Shown here one piece after another: positions 23,657 to 33,027 of a DNA stretch of 64,000 nt. Origin of the DNA: Pseudomonadales bacterium (GTDB taxonomy: Bacteria; Pseudomonadota; Gammaproteobacteria; Pseudomonadales; Azotimanducaceae); the NCBI GenBank assembly GCA_017642855.1, contig JAEPOO010000001.1:1335072-1399071 (forward strand). The letters run 5' to 3'. A program made the position numbers and the translations under genes. The notes beneath the pieces were generated by a model, which saw only the letters and a list, made by a program, of their open reading frames with translations, was not told where the DNA came from and did no database searches. Each line of letters begins with the position of its first letter. Positions within the stretch are counted from its first letter, which is position 1.

Positions 23657-25523
23657 CCTCTTCGCGAACGTCCTGGAACTGCAGTTCATGTAACGTGTGA
23701 TACATACCTTCGAGCGCGAGCAGCTCTTCATGCGTTCCGTATTCACAAACTTCCCCGTTGCTGAGCACCAGCACCTTGTCAGCCTGCTGAATCGTCTGCA
23801 GCCTGTGCGCAATCAGGATAGCAGTACGATCTTCCATCAGCTTTTCGAGACCGTCCTGAATCAGCAGTTCAGTTTCTGTATCGATGCTCGCGGTCGCCTC
23901 ATCCAGCACCAGAACTTCAGGGTCCGCCGCCAGGACTCTCGCAAAGGCAAGCAACTGCCGTTGACCCTGAGACAAATTGGCACCGCGCTCTAAAAGCGGC
24001 GTGTCATAACCAAGAGGTAACTGGCTGATAAAACCATGAGCATTCACGGTTTTTGCCGCCGCGATGGCCTTCTCCGGCGTCATTCCAGGATCACCGAGCA
24101 CGATGTTGTCGAGAATGGTCCCTGAGAAAATATGAAAGTCCTGAAGCACCACACCGACTCGCGTGCGCAGATCACGGCTGTGAAGATGATTTACATCAAC
24201 ATCGTCAAGGAAAACCATGTCGTCTTCGAAATCGTAGAAACGACCCAGCAGCCGAATCAGAGTGCTTTTACCCGATCCGGTTTGCCCGACGATGGCCAGT
24301 TTGTCGCCTGGCTCAACCGAAAAAGAAACGCCTTTCAGAACCGGGTTATTACGCTCATACCCAAAGTGCACATCCCTGAATTCTATTTTTCCTTTGATGC
24401 GTTCCGGTAACTCAACGGGCTCTTCCGGCTCATGAATCTGCTCATCCCAGTCCAGCGCCTGAAAAATTCGTTCGCCGCTCGCCATCGCTCGAAACAGCAC
24501 ATTCAGTTGTTCACCCAGAGTAACGACAGGGGTAAACAACATGCTCATAAATCGAGTGAAAAGAATGACGCCGCCCAGCGTCATCTCCTCTGAGATCACC
24601 TCACCTGCCCCGAACCAGATAATGAGGCCAAGTCCGATCGCGGTAAGACTATCGTTAAACGCGCCATATATGGTCGACAGATTGATGGATCGATATTCCT
24701 GACGTCGGTTGTCCTTGTTGAGGCGGGTATAATCGAGAATATTACGCCCTTCCCGCCCACTCAGCTGCACCACCTGAATCCCCGAGAGGTTTTCCTGCAG
24801 GTTCTGATTAAGCGCCGAGACGCTGTTTCTCACCAATCGAAAAACCTCGCGAGAAGCCTGTCGAAAAAAGTAAGTGGTCAACGCGACAACCGGAACCAGC
24901 GCCAACAGTATCAACGTCAGTTTCACGCTGGTTGAGAACATAATGATGAGCGCGACAAAAAACGGCACGAACTCACCGACGAGACTGCCCATACCGCGCA
25001 GCATTTCATAAAGCGCTTCTACGTCATTCGTAACACGGGTCATGATCCGTCCGACGGGCACTTTGTCGTAAAAGGAGCTGGGGCGGGTTTCAAGGTGGCG
25101 AAAGAGGTCCTGCCTGAGATCACGCAGACCATTGACGATGGCGGCATTCAGGGTCATCCGATGCCAATGACCGGCCAAACCAAAAATTGCCATCAGGAAA
25201 AAAAACACAACGCCAGCAGAGAACAGAGGCGACAGGCCAGTTTGCGCCTCGACCCATTGCGTCAATTCGATCATCCCGAGATCGGGCATGACAGACTCGG
25301 TGTCACCAACGATGATGTAATCAACGAGGACCCGTGAAATCACGATTTCCATGACCACAGCAGCATAGCTCGCAATCAAAACCAGAACAGTGCTCGCGAT
25401 CAGGCTGACACGATAAGGTTTGAGCCAGTGCATCAGCCGACCGAGCAGATGCATGTTCAGTACGGCGCCGGAAAGCTCCGCATCAAACATGGCATGATCG
25501 CGTTCGGTGGAGGCTTCGCTCAT
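23652..25523 (-). CDS. ABC transporter, transmembrane plus ATPase half-exporter (consensus ATPase)
   Basis: A 623-residue type-IV ABC exporter half with a six-helix membrane domain (about residues 35-330) and a nucleotide-binding domain (about 380-610). Walker A is GQTGSGKST, the signature is unusual (LSQGQ), and Walker B is VLVLDEATASID with the catalytic Glu. It overlaps the upstream half-transporter by ATGA. Together they resemble asymmetric heterodimeric exporters of the MdlAB/BmrCD/TM287-288 type, which export lipids, drugs or peptides; substrate unknown. Confidence 0.92.
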   Translation of the reverse strand: MSEASTERDHAMFDAELSGAVLNMHLLGRLMHWLKPYRVSLIASTVLVLIASYAAVVMEIVISRVLVDYIIVGDTESVMPDLGMIELTQWVEAQTGLSPLFSAGVVFFFLMAIFGLAGHWHRMTLNAAIVNGLRDLRQDLFRHLETRPSSFYDKVPVGRIMTRVTNDVEALYEMLRGMGSLVGEFVPFFVALIIMFSTSVKLTLILLALVPVVALTTYFFRQASREVFRLVRNSVSALNQNLQENLSGIQVVQLSGREGRNILDYTRLNKDNRRQEYRSINLSTIYGAFNDSLTAIGLGLIIWFGAGEVISEEMTLGGVILFTRFMSMLFTPVVTLGEQLNVLFRAMASGERIFQALDWDEQIHEPEEPVELPERIKGKIEFRDVHFGYERNNPVLKGVSFSVEPGDKLAIVGQTGSGKSTLIRLLGRFYDFEDDMVFLDDVDVNHLHSRDLRTRVGVVLQDFHIFSGTILDNIVLGDPGMTPEKAIAAAKTVNAHGFISQLPLGYDTPLLERGANLSQGQRQLLAFARVLAADPEVLVLDEATASIDTETELLIQDGLEKLMEDRTAILIAHRLQTIQQADKVLVLSNGEVCEYGTHEELLALEGMYHTLHELQFQDVREEG

Positions 25524-27310
25524 CCTGCCAGCACCTCCTCTTCCTCACCCAACGTCTGCACCCGCTCCAGTTGCGCGTAAGCACCGTCTTTGGCCAGCAG
25601 TTCCTCGTGACTACCCATCTCGACGATTTCACCTTCATCCAGCACGATGATGCGATCAGAATGGCGCAACGTGGAAATACGGTGTGAAACGAGAATGGTG
25701 GTCTTCCCCTCGCGAAGACGTTTTAGTCGACTCAGAATGTGTTCTTCTGTTTCTGTGTCCACGCTGGAAAAACAGTCATCAAGAATCAACACCGGCGCAT
25801 TTCGAATCAACCCCCTGGCCAGTGCTGTTCTTTGTTTCTGCCCCCCGGATAAAGTGACCCCTCTTTCACCAACCACCGTGTTCATCTGAAGTGGGAATTC
25901 CTCGATCGAGTCTCTTAACGACGCTGAGTCCGCTGCATCCCAGACCAACTCAAGGTGACGTTCCGGGTCGTCATAGCTGATGTTGTTGAAAATCGGCTCT
26001 CCGAACAGAAAGGCGTCTTGAAGCACCTGGGATATCTGTCCACGAAGCTGCGTCAAAGGATAGTCATTCACATCATGACCATCCACGAGCAATTTTCCTC
26101 GCGGCGTATTCAGCATGCGGGTAAACAACTTCAATAAAGTGCTCTTGCCTGAGCCAATTCTGCCGACAATGGCAATGGACTCTCCCGGCTGTATCGTCAG
26201 ATTAATGTCTCTCAGCGCAGCAATTGCCGCGCCCGGATAGGTATACGAGAGATCACGAAGCTCGAAGCCACCGCTAATCACCTCCGGGGTATCACCTGTG
26301 GGCACATCCTGAATCTCCGGCTCTGACTCGAGAATCTCGAACAGACGTTCACTGGCGACGGCAGCTCTCTGCACCAACATGACCAACATGCCCGCCATTC
26401 GAATCGGTTGCAGCAACATCGACAGACAGGCAAAGAAAAACACCAGGTCTCCGACTGAGATCTGACCCGTCATCACCTGATGTCCGCCGTATAACACGAT
26501 GACAAGTTGAGCCACGGAGGCAAAGAACGGCATCCAGGCAGACATCAATGAATTGATGCGTGCCTGCTCATAAAATGCGTTCGCGTATTCGTTGTTGGTT
26601 TCCCAGAATCTGGCGACTTCGTTTTCTTCTTGAACCTGAGCCTGAATGGTCCGAATACCTGATAGGTTTTCCTGGGTGTGTTCTGATAGTTCGCTCAGCT
26701 TCTGCTGAACTTCACGACTGCTTCGACCCATTTCATCGGCCATCTTTACCGCATAGATAAAGATCACCGGCAGTAGAGGCACAATCAGCAGCGTTAACGA
26801 AGCCGACTTCATCAACATCGCCGAGACACCAAACAGCGGTGCATAAATCATGATGACGAACGCGATCAGACCGAACGCGATAAATCGCTGAATCAATGTG
26901 ATGTCCTGGATCGCGCGAGTCATGACATCGCCGACACTGATCTTCGCGAAGAATTCTGGGCCCTGGGTCAGCACAGAGCGATAGAGAGATTGCCGCAGAT
27001 CATAGGATACGGCGATACCAATACGGCGTATGGCTCGACGGGCATAAGACACGACAACAAACCGGGCAAAGACACAGCCGATGATGCCAACGGTGATTTG
27101 GGTAACCGTAAACTCACCCGTTTCGCCCTTGAACAGCTCGCCGATCAGGTCGATGCCTTCAGCGACCAGGTAGTAGGTCGAAACCTCGAAGAAACGAGCG
27201 ACGAAAAATGCAAACAAACCCAGGTACATCTGCACCTGGTACTGCTTGATGATCGGCAATAGTTTCCTCAGGGAATTCAAACTGGTCTGACGGCTCGAAA
27301 AGCTGGACAT
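25520..27310 (-). CDS. ABC transporter, transmembrane plus ATPase half-exporter (degenerate ATPase)
   Basis: Half-exporter of 596 residues from ATG 27310; the open frame runs to 27466 but those residues would be antisense to the divergent gene. Walker A is GRIGSGKST, signature LSGGQ, and Walker B reads VLILDDCFSSVD, so the catalytic Glu is replaced by Asp. With its partner this gives one degenerate site (Asp here plus LSQGQ from the partner) and one consensus site (Glu from the partner plus LSGGQ here), as known for heterodimeric exporters. It is divergent from a membrane protein gene, with a palindrome in the shared promoter. Confidence 0.92.
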   Translation of the reverse strand: MSSFSSRQTSLNSLRKLLPIIKQYQVQMYLGLFAFFVARFFEVSTYYLVAEGIDLIGELFKGETGEFTVTQITVGIIGCVFARFVVVSYARRAIRRIGIAVSYDLRQSLYRSVLTQGPEFFAKISVGDVMTRAIQDITLIQRFIAFGLIAFVIMIYAPLFGVSAMLMKSASLTLLIVPLLPVIFIYAVKMADEMGRSSREVQQKLSELSEHTQENLSGIRTIQAQVQEENEVARFWETNNEYANAFYEQARINSLMSAWMPFFASVAQLVIVLYGGHQVMTGQISVGDLVFFFACLSMLLQPIRMAGMLVMLVQRAAVASERLFEILESEPEIQDVPTGDTPEVISGGFELRDLSYTYPGAAIAALRDINLTIQPGESIAIVGRIGSGKSTLLKLFTRMLNTPRGKLLVDGHDVNDYPLTQLRGQISQVLQDAFLFGEPIFNNISYDDPERHLELVWDAADSASLRDSIEEFPLQMNTVVGERGVTLSGGQKQRTALARGLIRNAPVLILDDCFSSVDTETEEHILSRLKRLREGKTTILVSHRISTLRHSDRIIVLDEGEIVEMGSHEELLAKDGAYAQLERVQTLGEEEEVLAG

Positions 27311-27323
27311 TTTGCCACATTCA

Positions 27324-27346
27324 GCTCGCCGGCGAGCGTGTATACT
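27324..27346. promoter_or_regulatory. 14-bp palindrome next to a -10-like element in a divergent promoter
   Basis: GCTCGCCGGCGAGC (27324-27337) is a perfect palindrome in the 58-base gap between the ABC exporter and the split spermidine-synthase-like operon. TATACT (27341-27346) on the plus strand is a good -10 hexamer; no good -35 is spaced to it. The palindrome occupies the spacer and could be an operator. Confidence 0.45.
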
Positions 27347-27368
27347 GCTGACTTTTTGCGCGACAGAC

Positions 27369-27995
27369 ATGCCTTCAAAAGAATTACTGTCTAACACAAC
27401 CGTTTTTACATTGGCGTTTACCAGCGGCTTCATCATCATGTCGATAGAACTGCTGGGTGGACGCATCCTCGCGCCTTACTTCGGTAGCAGCATCTATGTC
27501 TGGGGTAGCGTGATCACGGTATTCATGGTCGCGCTGAGTGTTGGCTACCTCACAGGCGGACAGCTCTCCCTGCATCAGCCAAGACTGGCGAAATACGGCT
27601 TTTTCTTCCTGGCCGCCGCCATCACGGCGGTGCCGACCATTTTATTTGGGGAAGCAATGATGGACTGGGTTTTTCTGCGCATTGAGGATCCCAGGTATGG
27701 CTCACTGGTTGCAGCGTCCATGCTGTTTTTTATTCCAACGGTCATCCTCGGCATGATTGCGCCTTATTCGGTCCGCTTACTGGTTCGGGAGACGCATTAT
27801 TCCGGCAAGGTCGCCGGAGGTCTCTACTTCGTCTCAACGCTGGGAAGCGCCCTCGGCACACTGCTCACCTCGTTCTACCTGGTGCTGCTGTTCGAGATCA
27901 ACGAGATACTGATCACCATGGCATCGGTGCTGATTCTTTGCTTCTTCATCGCACTGATCTCAGACCGCACGCTGACACCAGACGATCACAAATGA
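27369..27995 (+). CDS. Membrane subunit of a split spermidine-synthase-like system
   Basis: A 208-residue polytopic membrane protein with about six predicted helices, matching the N-terminal membrane half of fused spermidine-synthase-like proteins: FIIMSIELLGGRILAPYFG, YVWGSVITVFM, LGMIAPYSVRLLV and GKVAGGLYFVSTLGSALG. ATG 27369 begins MPSKELL; an ATG-like start at 27312 would run through the promoter. The catalytic-type half is encoded by the next gene, overlapping as ATGA, so this is a natural split of the protein seen at 4540. Confidence 0.85.
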   Translation: MPSKELLSNTTVFTLAFTSGFIIMSIELLGGRILAPYFGSSIYVWGSVITVFMVALSVGYLTGGQLSLHQPRLAKYGFFFLAAAITAVPTILFGEAMMDWVFLRIEDPRYGSLVAASMLFFIPTVILGMIAPYSVRLLVRETHYSGKVAGGLYFVSTLGSALGTLLTSFYLVLLFEINEILITMASVLILCFFIALISDRTLTPDDHK

Positions 27996-28882
27996 AGAAA
28001 CTACTGATCGCTCTGTGCCTGACGGTACCGGCTTTAACGTCGTATGCAGATATTGTCATACACAAAGAAAAATCCTTGTACCGGAACATCATCGTGAATC
28101 AAAAAGCCGATAAACGATGCCTGGTGTTTTCCGTGAAAAGGGAAATGAGAAACCAGACCTGCATCGACACAAAGAATCCGAATCGAATTGTGTTCGCATA
28201 CGTACAAATGACGTTCTCCGGCCTCATGGCCAATCCAGATCCGAAGCGGGCACTTATGATCGGTGTTGGTGGCGGCACCATCTCAAACGTACTGCTTGAT
28301 GTTTTTCCGGAGCTGGAAATTGATCTCGTCGAGGTCGATCAGGCAGTCGTTAACGTCGCCCGCGAATATTTCGATTTCGTTGAGAACGATCGCACAAAAA
28401 TGCACGTCGTGGATGGTCGAGTATTCACTCGACGGGCCGTCGCTCAAGACAAACAATACGACCTGATCATTCTCGATGCGTTTACCGGCGAATACATTCC
28501 GGAACATATGATGACGCTCGAATTCATGCAGGATATTGCCGCTCTGCTTACTGAAAATGGTGTTGTTATTTCGAATACGTTCGAGGGTAGTGCACTCTAT
28601 GATTATGAGTCAGCCACCTACCAGGCAGCCTTCGGTGATCTACTCAACCTGAAAATGCCGCATACCGGCAACCGTGTTATTGTGGCGACCGCTTCACCAC
28701 TGCCAAGTAATCAGAGACTCGCCGAAAACGCCCACATGCTGCAGCCGAAGTTCGACAAGTATGAGATCGTACTCCGAAACTACATTGCTCGATTCGATCG
28801 AACGCCTGATTGGAATCCAGATACGCGACCTCTTACAGATCAATATTCGCCCGCTAATCTGCTGCGGAGTCGCAAACGATGA
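27992..28882 (+). CDS. Spermidine-synthase-like protein with predicted signal peptide
   Basis: A 296-residue Rossmann methyltransferase-fold protein of the spermidine synthase group: MIGVGGGTISNVLLD glycine loop, DLVEVDQAVVNVA, VVDGRVFTRR and LIILDAFTGEYIP. The N-terminus MKKLLIALCLTVPALTSYA is a classical signal peptide with cleavage before DIVIH, so the domain is predicted to be exported, which is unusual for an enzyme that would need an S-adenosyl substrate. ATG 27992 overlaps the previous stop as ATGA. Whether it is catalytic is unknown. Confidence 0.83.
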   Translation: MKKLLIALCLTVPALTSYADIVIHKEKSLYRNIIVNQKADKRCLVFSVKREMRNQTCIDTKNPNRIVFAYVQMTFSGLMANPDPKRALMIGVGGGTISNVLLDVFPELEIDLVEVDQAVVNVAREYFDFVENDRTKMHVVDGRVFTRRAVAQDKQYDLIILDAFTGEYIPEHMMTLEFMQDIAALLTENGVVISNTFEGSALYDYESATYQAAFGDLLNLKMPHTGNRVIVATASPLPSNQRLAENAHMLQPKFDKYEIVLRNYIARFDRTPDWNPDTRPLTDQYSPANLLRSRKR

Positions 28883-29379
28883 GAACGACGATCAACCATG
28901 CACTGGATCTTCTGGAGGAGGATGAGCACCAACATTCCCGCGACAATGCCGTGGAAATCATCCGGGTTATCCGACGTGTTCAAACCGATTATCTCGAAAT
29001 CATTGAGATGGCGCTTTCTCTGCTGGTGCAGAATAAAAACGATGAGTGCCAGCAGTACCTGAACGCCGAACGCGGAAAATTGGCCGGCGCCAAAGAGCGC
29101 ATTGGCCAGATGATCGGCAGTGACGATCGCTGGGACGATGGATTTCATCGTCTCGCCATCGAATACCTCTACACACGTGCCAGACTCGTGGATGAGATCA
29201 GGATGTTTCCAGACATTGCTCTCGAATTGCTGGAACGCCTGACGCTGGATCAGAGCCTGGAGGAAACCATTACTTATCTGGAAAACGCGATGACTGGCAA
29301 AAGAGACCTGTTCACCGCGCTACTCAACATCCTCAACGACGAACAGGAGACAAACCATGTCACGACGAGACAAGATTAA
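28879..29379 (+). CDS. Protein of unknown function, alpha-helical
   Basis: A 166-residue, charged, almost entirely helix-predicted protein without recognised domain, signal or membrane segment. It begins with ATGA overlap to the spermidine-synthase-like gene and overlaps the next gene by 23 bases, so it is firmly inside the operon. Heptad-like stretches (VEIIRVIRRVQTDYLEIIE, LLERLTLDQSLEETITYLE) suggest a helical bundle. I do not recognise the family. Confidence 0.72.
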   Translation: MRTTINHALDLLEEDEHQHSRDNAVEIIRVIRRVQTDYLEIIEMALSLLVQNKNDECQQYLNAERGKLAGAKERIGQMIGSDDRWDDGFHRLAIEYLYTRARLVDEIRMFPDIALELLERLTLDQSLEETITYLENAMTGKRDLFTALLNILNDEQETNHVTTRQD

Positions 29380-29827
29380 AATGACTGATGATGAAATCGC
29401 TGACTACCTGCGCAACTCTCGAACGATCATTCTTGTCTCTAATGGCAAAGACGGTTTTCCCCACCCCATGCCGATGTGGTACTGCGTCGATGACGACAAC
29501 ACCGTTTACATGACGACCTTTCGTAAAAGTCAGAAGATCAACAATCTGAAGAGAGACCCAAAGGTCGCTCTGCTCGTCGAATCAGGAGATGCCTACGAGG
29601 AACTGAAAAGCGTGCTGATTTATACAGAAGTGGACTTGTTGGACGATGTAGAAGCGACGAGGGATATCCTGTTCAACATTTCAGTCCAGCGCGGTGACCT
29701 GCAATCAGATGCCGGTGAAGCCGTTCGTGAGGGCATGATAAGAACCGCAGAAAAACGCATGGGCATGAAGTTCACACCAAGTAAAATCATTACCTGGGAT
29801 CACTCAAAGCTGGGTGGCGTCTACTGA
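29357..29827 (+). CDS. Pyridoxamine 5'-phosphate oxidase-like (split-barrel flavin) protein
   Basis: A 156-residue split-beta-barrel flavin-binding protein of the PNPOx/F420-dependent group: RTIILVSNGKDGFPHPMPMW, VYMTTFRKSQKINNLKRDP and VALLVESGDAYEELKSV. Likely binds FMN or F420; the reaction is not predictable. AGGAG precedes the ATG. It is the last gene of the operon that begins at 27369. Confidence 0.86.
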   Translation: MSRRDKIKMTDDEIADYLRNSRTIILVSNGKDGFPHPMPMWYCVDDDNTVYMTTFRKSQKINNLKRDPKVALLVESGDAYEELKSVLIYTEVDLLDDVEATRDILFNISVQRGDLQSDAGEAVREGMIRTAEKRMGMKFTPSKIITWDHSKLGGVY

Positions 29828-30135
29828 TCGGACGACGCCTATTGCTGAAGGACATCAGGGTTGATGACGTCAATCCTATTGCCAACGTTGACGGTGCCTC
29901 AGGCTAGCATGACGGACATGATGTCAGCATGGCGCGTGTCCTGGCCCGCATCATCTTTGAGGGCAACCTTGCCTGGGGGACCGTTTCGATAATTCTCGAT
30001 TTGCTGGCAGGGATTCCGGAATCCGGTAATTCCTAATTCAGATGACTTGCTTCGCAGCCTGACCCAACGGACAGTGCATGCGGATCGGGGTATGCGTTGC
30101 TCTGATGAACAACGCAACGACACCCCACCTGGCGT
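29828..30135. other. Convergent intergenic region with palindromes
   Basis: A 308-base gap between convergent genes without a convincing reading frame. It holds a perfect 14-base palindrome GGATTCCGGAATCC (30011-30024) and a larger imperfect stem: GGGGT (30087-30091) with ACCCC (30122-30126) enclosing GCGTTG (30094-30099) with CAACGC (30110-30115). Neither has a T-run. It may be decayed sequence or a bidirectional transcription-stop region. Confidence 0.5.
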
Positions 30136-31671
30136 TTAAAGAAGCTTGGTCTTGTGGCCTTCCCAATAACGATCTCGCAACAACCGTTTATAAAGTTTAC
30201 CGGTTGGATGCCGTGGCAACTCTTTCTCGAAATCGATGGATCTTGGGCACTTAATGTGGGAGATATTTTCACGACAAAAGTCGATGAGTTCAGCCACTAG
30301 CTCAGGGCCAATGTCATCCCAATTCTTAGGTTGAACGACGGCCTTCACCTCTTCACCAAAATCTTCATTCGGCACACCAAACACAGCCACATCCATGACT
30401 TTGGGATGAGTCACCAGTAAGTTTTCTGTTTCCTGAGGATAGATATTCACGCCACCTGAGATGATCATGAAACTCTTTCGATCTGTCAGGTAAAGGTAAC
30501 CTTCTTCGTCGAGATATCCCACATCACCAAGCGTGGACCAGCCTTTCGGATGGCGGGATTCGTCAGTCTTGTCTTTGTCGTTGAAGTATTCGAACTCGCC
30601 ACCACCTTCAAAGAAGATCGTGCCGGACTCACCCTGAGGGACTTCTTCACCGTCTTCACCAACGATATGCAGCTGGGCGGTCAGGGGCAAACCAACAGAG
30701 CCTTTGTGGGCAAGCCACTGCTCCGAGTTGATGGCGACAAAACCATTGCCTTCACTACCTGCGTAGTACTCGTGAATGATGGGTCCCCACCATTCGATCA
30801 TCTGTTCTTTTGTGGGAATCGGACACGGCGCGGCCGCATGAATCGCGCACTGCAAAGACGACGTGTCGTACTGGGTTCTGACGTCTTCATCCAGCTTCAA
30901 CATGCGGATAAACATGGTGGGCACCCATTGGCTGTGCGTGACCTTGTATTTCTCAATGGCCTTTAGCGCACCCTCAGGGTCAAAGTGCTGCATCACAACG
31001 ACGCCAACACCCATGGCAAGCATACCCATGGTAAAAGCTAGAGGCGCAGCGTGATAGAGCGGCGCAGGACCAAGGTAGATGCTGTCTTCGGTTGCGCCAT
31101 ACAGCAGAGCAAACAAATTAGGGCCTTCATCTTCTGCACCGTACTCACCTTCAGGCAGAGGCTTCAGAACACCTTTGGGGCGACCCGTGGTGCCACTGGA
31201 ATAAAGCATCGCAGTCCCCGTAGATTCATCGGCAATTTTCTCTGCAGGCATCGATGCGACGGCGTCTTCCCAGGATTCGAAGCCTGCGATCACACCATCG
31301 AGCATGTAGGACTTCTCACAGTGATCCAGGTTCAGCTTTTCAACAACACCTTCGCGGCTCTTGGAGGTAATAAAAACCTTAGCCATACAATCCTGGACGA
31401 TGTACTCCACCTCCTCTTCCTGCAGACGATAAGAAATTGTCGTGAAATAGAGACCGGAGCGTTGAGCCGCCAGGCAAATGTTGAGCATCTGCGAATGGTT
31501 TTCCAACAAAATCGCGATGTGATCTCCTCGATTCAGACCCAGGCTGCGAAACAGCTGGGAGGCCTGCATGGACACGTCATCCATCTCCTTGAAGGAGATG
31601 GTTTCGCCCGTTTCGGCGATGATCACGGCCGGTTTGTCTGGGAATTTCTCTGCAAGTACACCTGGGTGCAT
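30136..31671 (-). CDS. AMP-dependent acyl-CoA synthetase/ligase
   Basis: Adenylate-forming enzyme of 511 residues that activates a carboxylic acid to its CoA thioester. The AMP-binding motif YSSGTTGRPKG, the STLGDVGYLDEEGYLYLTDR hinge, ISGGVNIYPQE and the C-terminal lysine in PTGKLYKR are present. I start at ATG 31671 (MHPGVLAEKFPDKP), preceded by AAGGA seven bases upstream and matching the typical family start; the frame extends to 31920 but without family similarity. Substrate unknown (fatty, bile-acid-like or terpenoid acids are typical). Confidence 0.9.
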   Translation of the reverse strand: MHPGVLAEKFPDKPAVIIAETGETISFKEMDDVSMQASQLFRSLGLNRGDHIAILLENHSQMLNICLAAQRSGLYFTTISYRLQEEEVEYIVQDCMAKVFITSKSREGVVEKLNLDHCEKSYMLDGVIAGFESWEDAVASMPAEKIADESTGTAMLYSSGTTGRPKGVLKPLPEGEYGAEDEGPNLFALLYGATEDSIYLGPAPLYHAAPLAFTMGMLAMGVGVVVMQHFDPEGALKAIEKYKVTHSQWVPTMFIRMLKLDEDVRTQYDTSSLQCAIHAAAPCPIPTKEQMIEWWGPIIHEYYAGSEGNGFVAINSEQWLAHKGSVGLPLTAQLHIVGEDGEEVPQGESGTIFFEGGGEFEYFNDKDKTDESRHPKGWSTLGDVGYLDEEGYLYLTDRKSFMIISGGVNIYPQETENLLVTHPKVMDVAVFGVPNEDFGEEVKAVVQPKNWDDIGPELVAELIDFCRENISHIKCPRSIDFEKELPRHPTGKLYKRLLRDRYWEGHKTKLL

Positions 31672-32072
31672 GAATACGTCCTTCTTATAACTGATAACTG
31701 AGTGTTGCCTGGCCGAAGATAACATGGTCGAAACCCTACTGCATTTCACGCAGGGCCGATAAATTCGATGAATGGAAGGACCGAGGAAAAGCGACGCCAT
31801 GAACGCTATCAGCATCACTCGATAGAAGTCGATGTGAGCCGTCCCGGTATTTCCGGGCCTGATTAACACCAACCCCATTACCGCCCGCATGCACTTTTCT
31901 CGACCGGGCATGTAATTCAATTATCCGCAGAAACCGGAACCTGCCGGCGGGCATCGACTGGGGACTGGTGCCATGGAGGCAGGTTCTGCCTGGCAAAGAG
32001 GATGCTGGCGCCGCAGACACCTCGCCCTCATCTCGGGTGAAGCGGTCGCAAAGCGCGAAACGAAGGGATTTC
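31672..32072. other. Intergenic region, no gene supported
   Basis: About 400 bases between two minus-strand genes. Short open frames exist on both strands but look random in composition. A hairpin CCCGG-TATTT-CCGGG occurs at 31843-31857. It should contain the promoter of the acyl-CoA synthetase; I cannot place it with confidence. Confidence 0.4.
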
Positions 32073-32855
32073 CTAGATCGCGGTGTAACCCCCGTCGATC
32101 ACCAGCTCGCTGCCTGTCATGAAACTGGATTCATCGGAAGACAGAAACAACACCCCATTGGCGATGTCTTCTGCGACGCCTAATCGACCAATAGGATGCC
32201 GGAGCGTTAGCATCTCTCTCAGCTCATCTTCAGTTTCCACATCATCCACAAAGTTCACAATATCCCGAACCATGGGCGTCCAGATGAAACCGGGATGCAC
32301 GGAGTTACAGCGAATGTTGTAACCATTCTCGCCACAATAAACAGCCACCGACTTGGTCAGAAGCCTCACGCCGCCCTTGGAAGCGTTGTACGCCGCACCA
32401 GCGCCGCCCACGATTCCCATGATGGACGAAATATTGACAATAGAGCCGCCACCTGAGTCTTTCATGGCTTTGATGGCTTCCTGACAGCCGATAAACACCG
32501 CATCGAGGTTGATATCCATGACAACTTTCCAGTCTTCGAAAGCGACATCCTCCATTGGCCCGCCCCCGGTCCCGGATACGCCAGCGTTATTTACGAGGAC
32601 ATCCAGATCACCAAACTGATTGGCTGTTGCCTCTATCACTTCTTCCCAACGACTTTGATCTGTAACGTCATGAGCAAGCGAGACGGCTTTACCACCTCGT
32701 TGGCGAATAACGTTGGCTGTTTGTTCCGCCGCCTCAGCGTTCACGTCAGTGACGACAATTGCCGCACCTTCTCGCGCTAACAGTTCACTTGAGGCTGCAC
32801 CAAGGCCGCTTCCTCCACCGGTAACAATTGCCGTTTTATTTTTTACTCTGGCCAT
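32073..32855 (-). CDS. Short-chain dehydrogenase/reductase (SDR)
   Basis: A 260-residue SDR with TGGGSGLG coenzyme motif, NNAGVSG, catalytic Ser in VNISSIMG, YNASKGG (YxxxK) and C-terminal GSELVIDGGYTAI. ATG 32855 has GGGAG upstream; a GTG two codons earlier is possible. Related enzymes oxidise hydroxysteroids or cyclic alcohols; the real substrate is unknown. It is divergent from the nrdJ operon, with a 509-base gap. Confidence 0.93.
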   Translation of the reverse strand: MARVKNKTAIVTGGGSGLGAASSELLAREGAAIVVTDVNAEAAEQTANVIRQRGGKAVSLAHDVTDQSRWEEVIEATANQFGDLDVLVNNAGVSGTGGGPMEDVAFEDWKVVMDINLDAVFIGCQEAIKAMKDSGGGSIVNISSIMGIVGGAGAAYNASKGGVRLLTKSVAVYCGENGYNIRCNSVHPGFIWTPMVRDIVNFVDDVETEDELREMLTLRHPIGRLGVAEDIANGVLFLSSDESSFMTGSELVIDGGYTAI

Positions 32856-33027
32856 CTTCACTCCCTTAGCGCTTTCAGTCGGTCGAGCGAGTTTACGTGA
32901 TCTTTACGGCTTACTTACTGGAATTTCACAGAAAATCTCGGCGGATCAGCAGTTGAAACACAAGTGGTTTTTGCAAGACCTGACCCTGGTTTTTCCATTA
33001 TTTTTCCATTCTCCAACATCCCTGAAA

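Noticed and set aside
31672..31920. N-terminal extension of the acyl-CoA synthetase
   Set aside because: Internal ATG 31671 has a good ribosome site and the usual family beginning; the extension shows no likeness.
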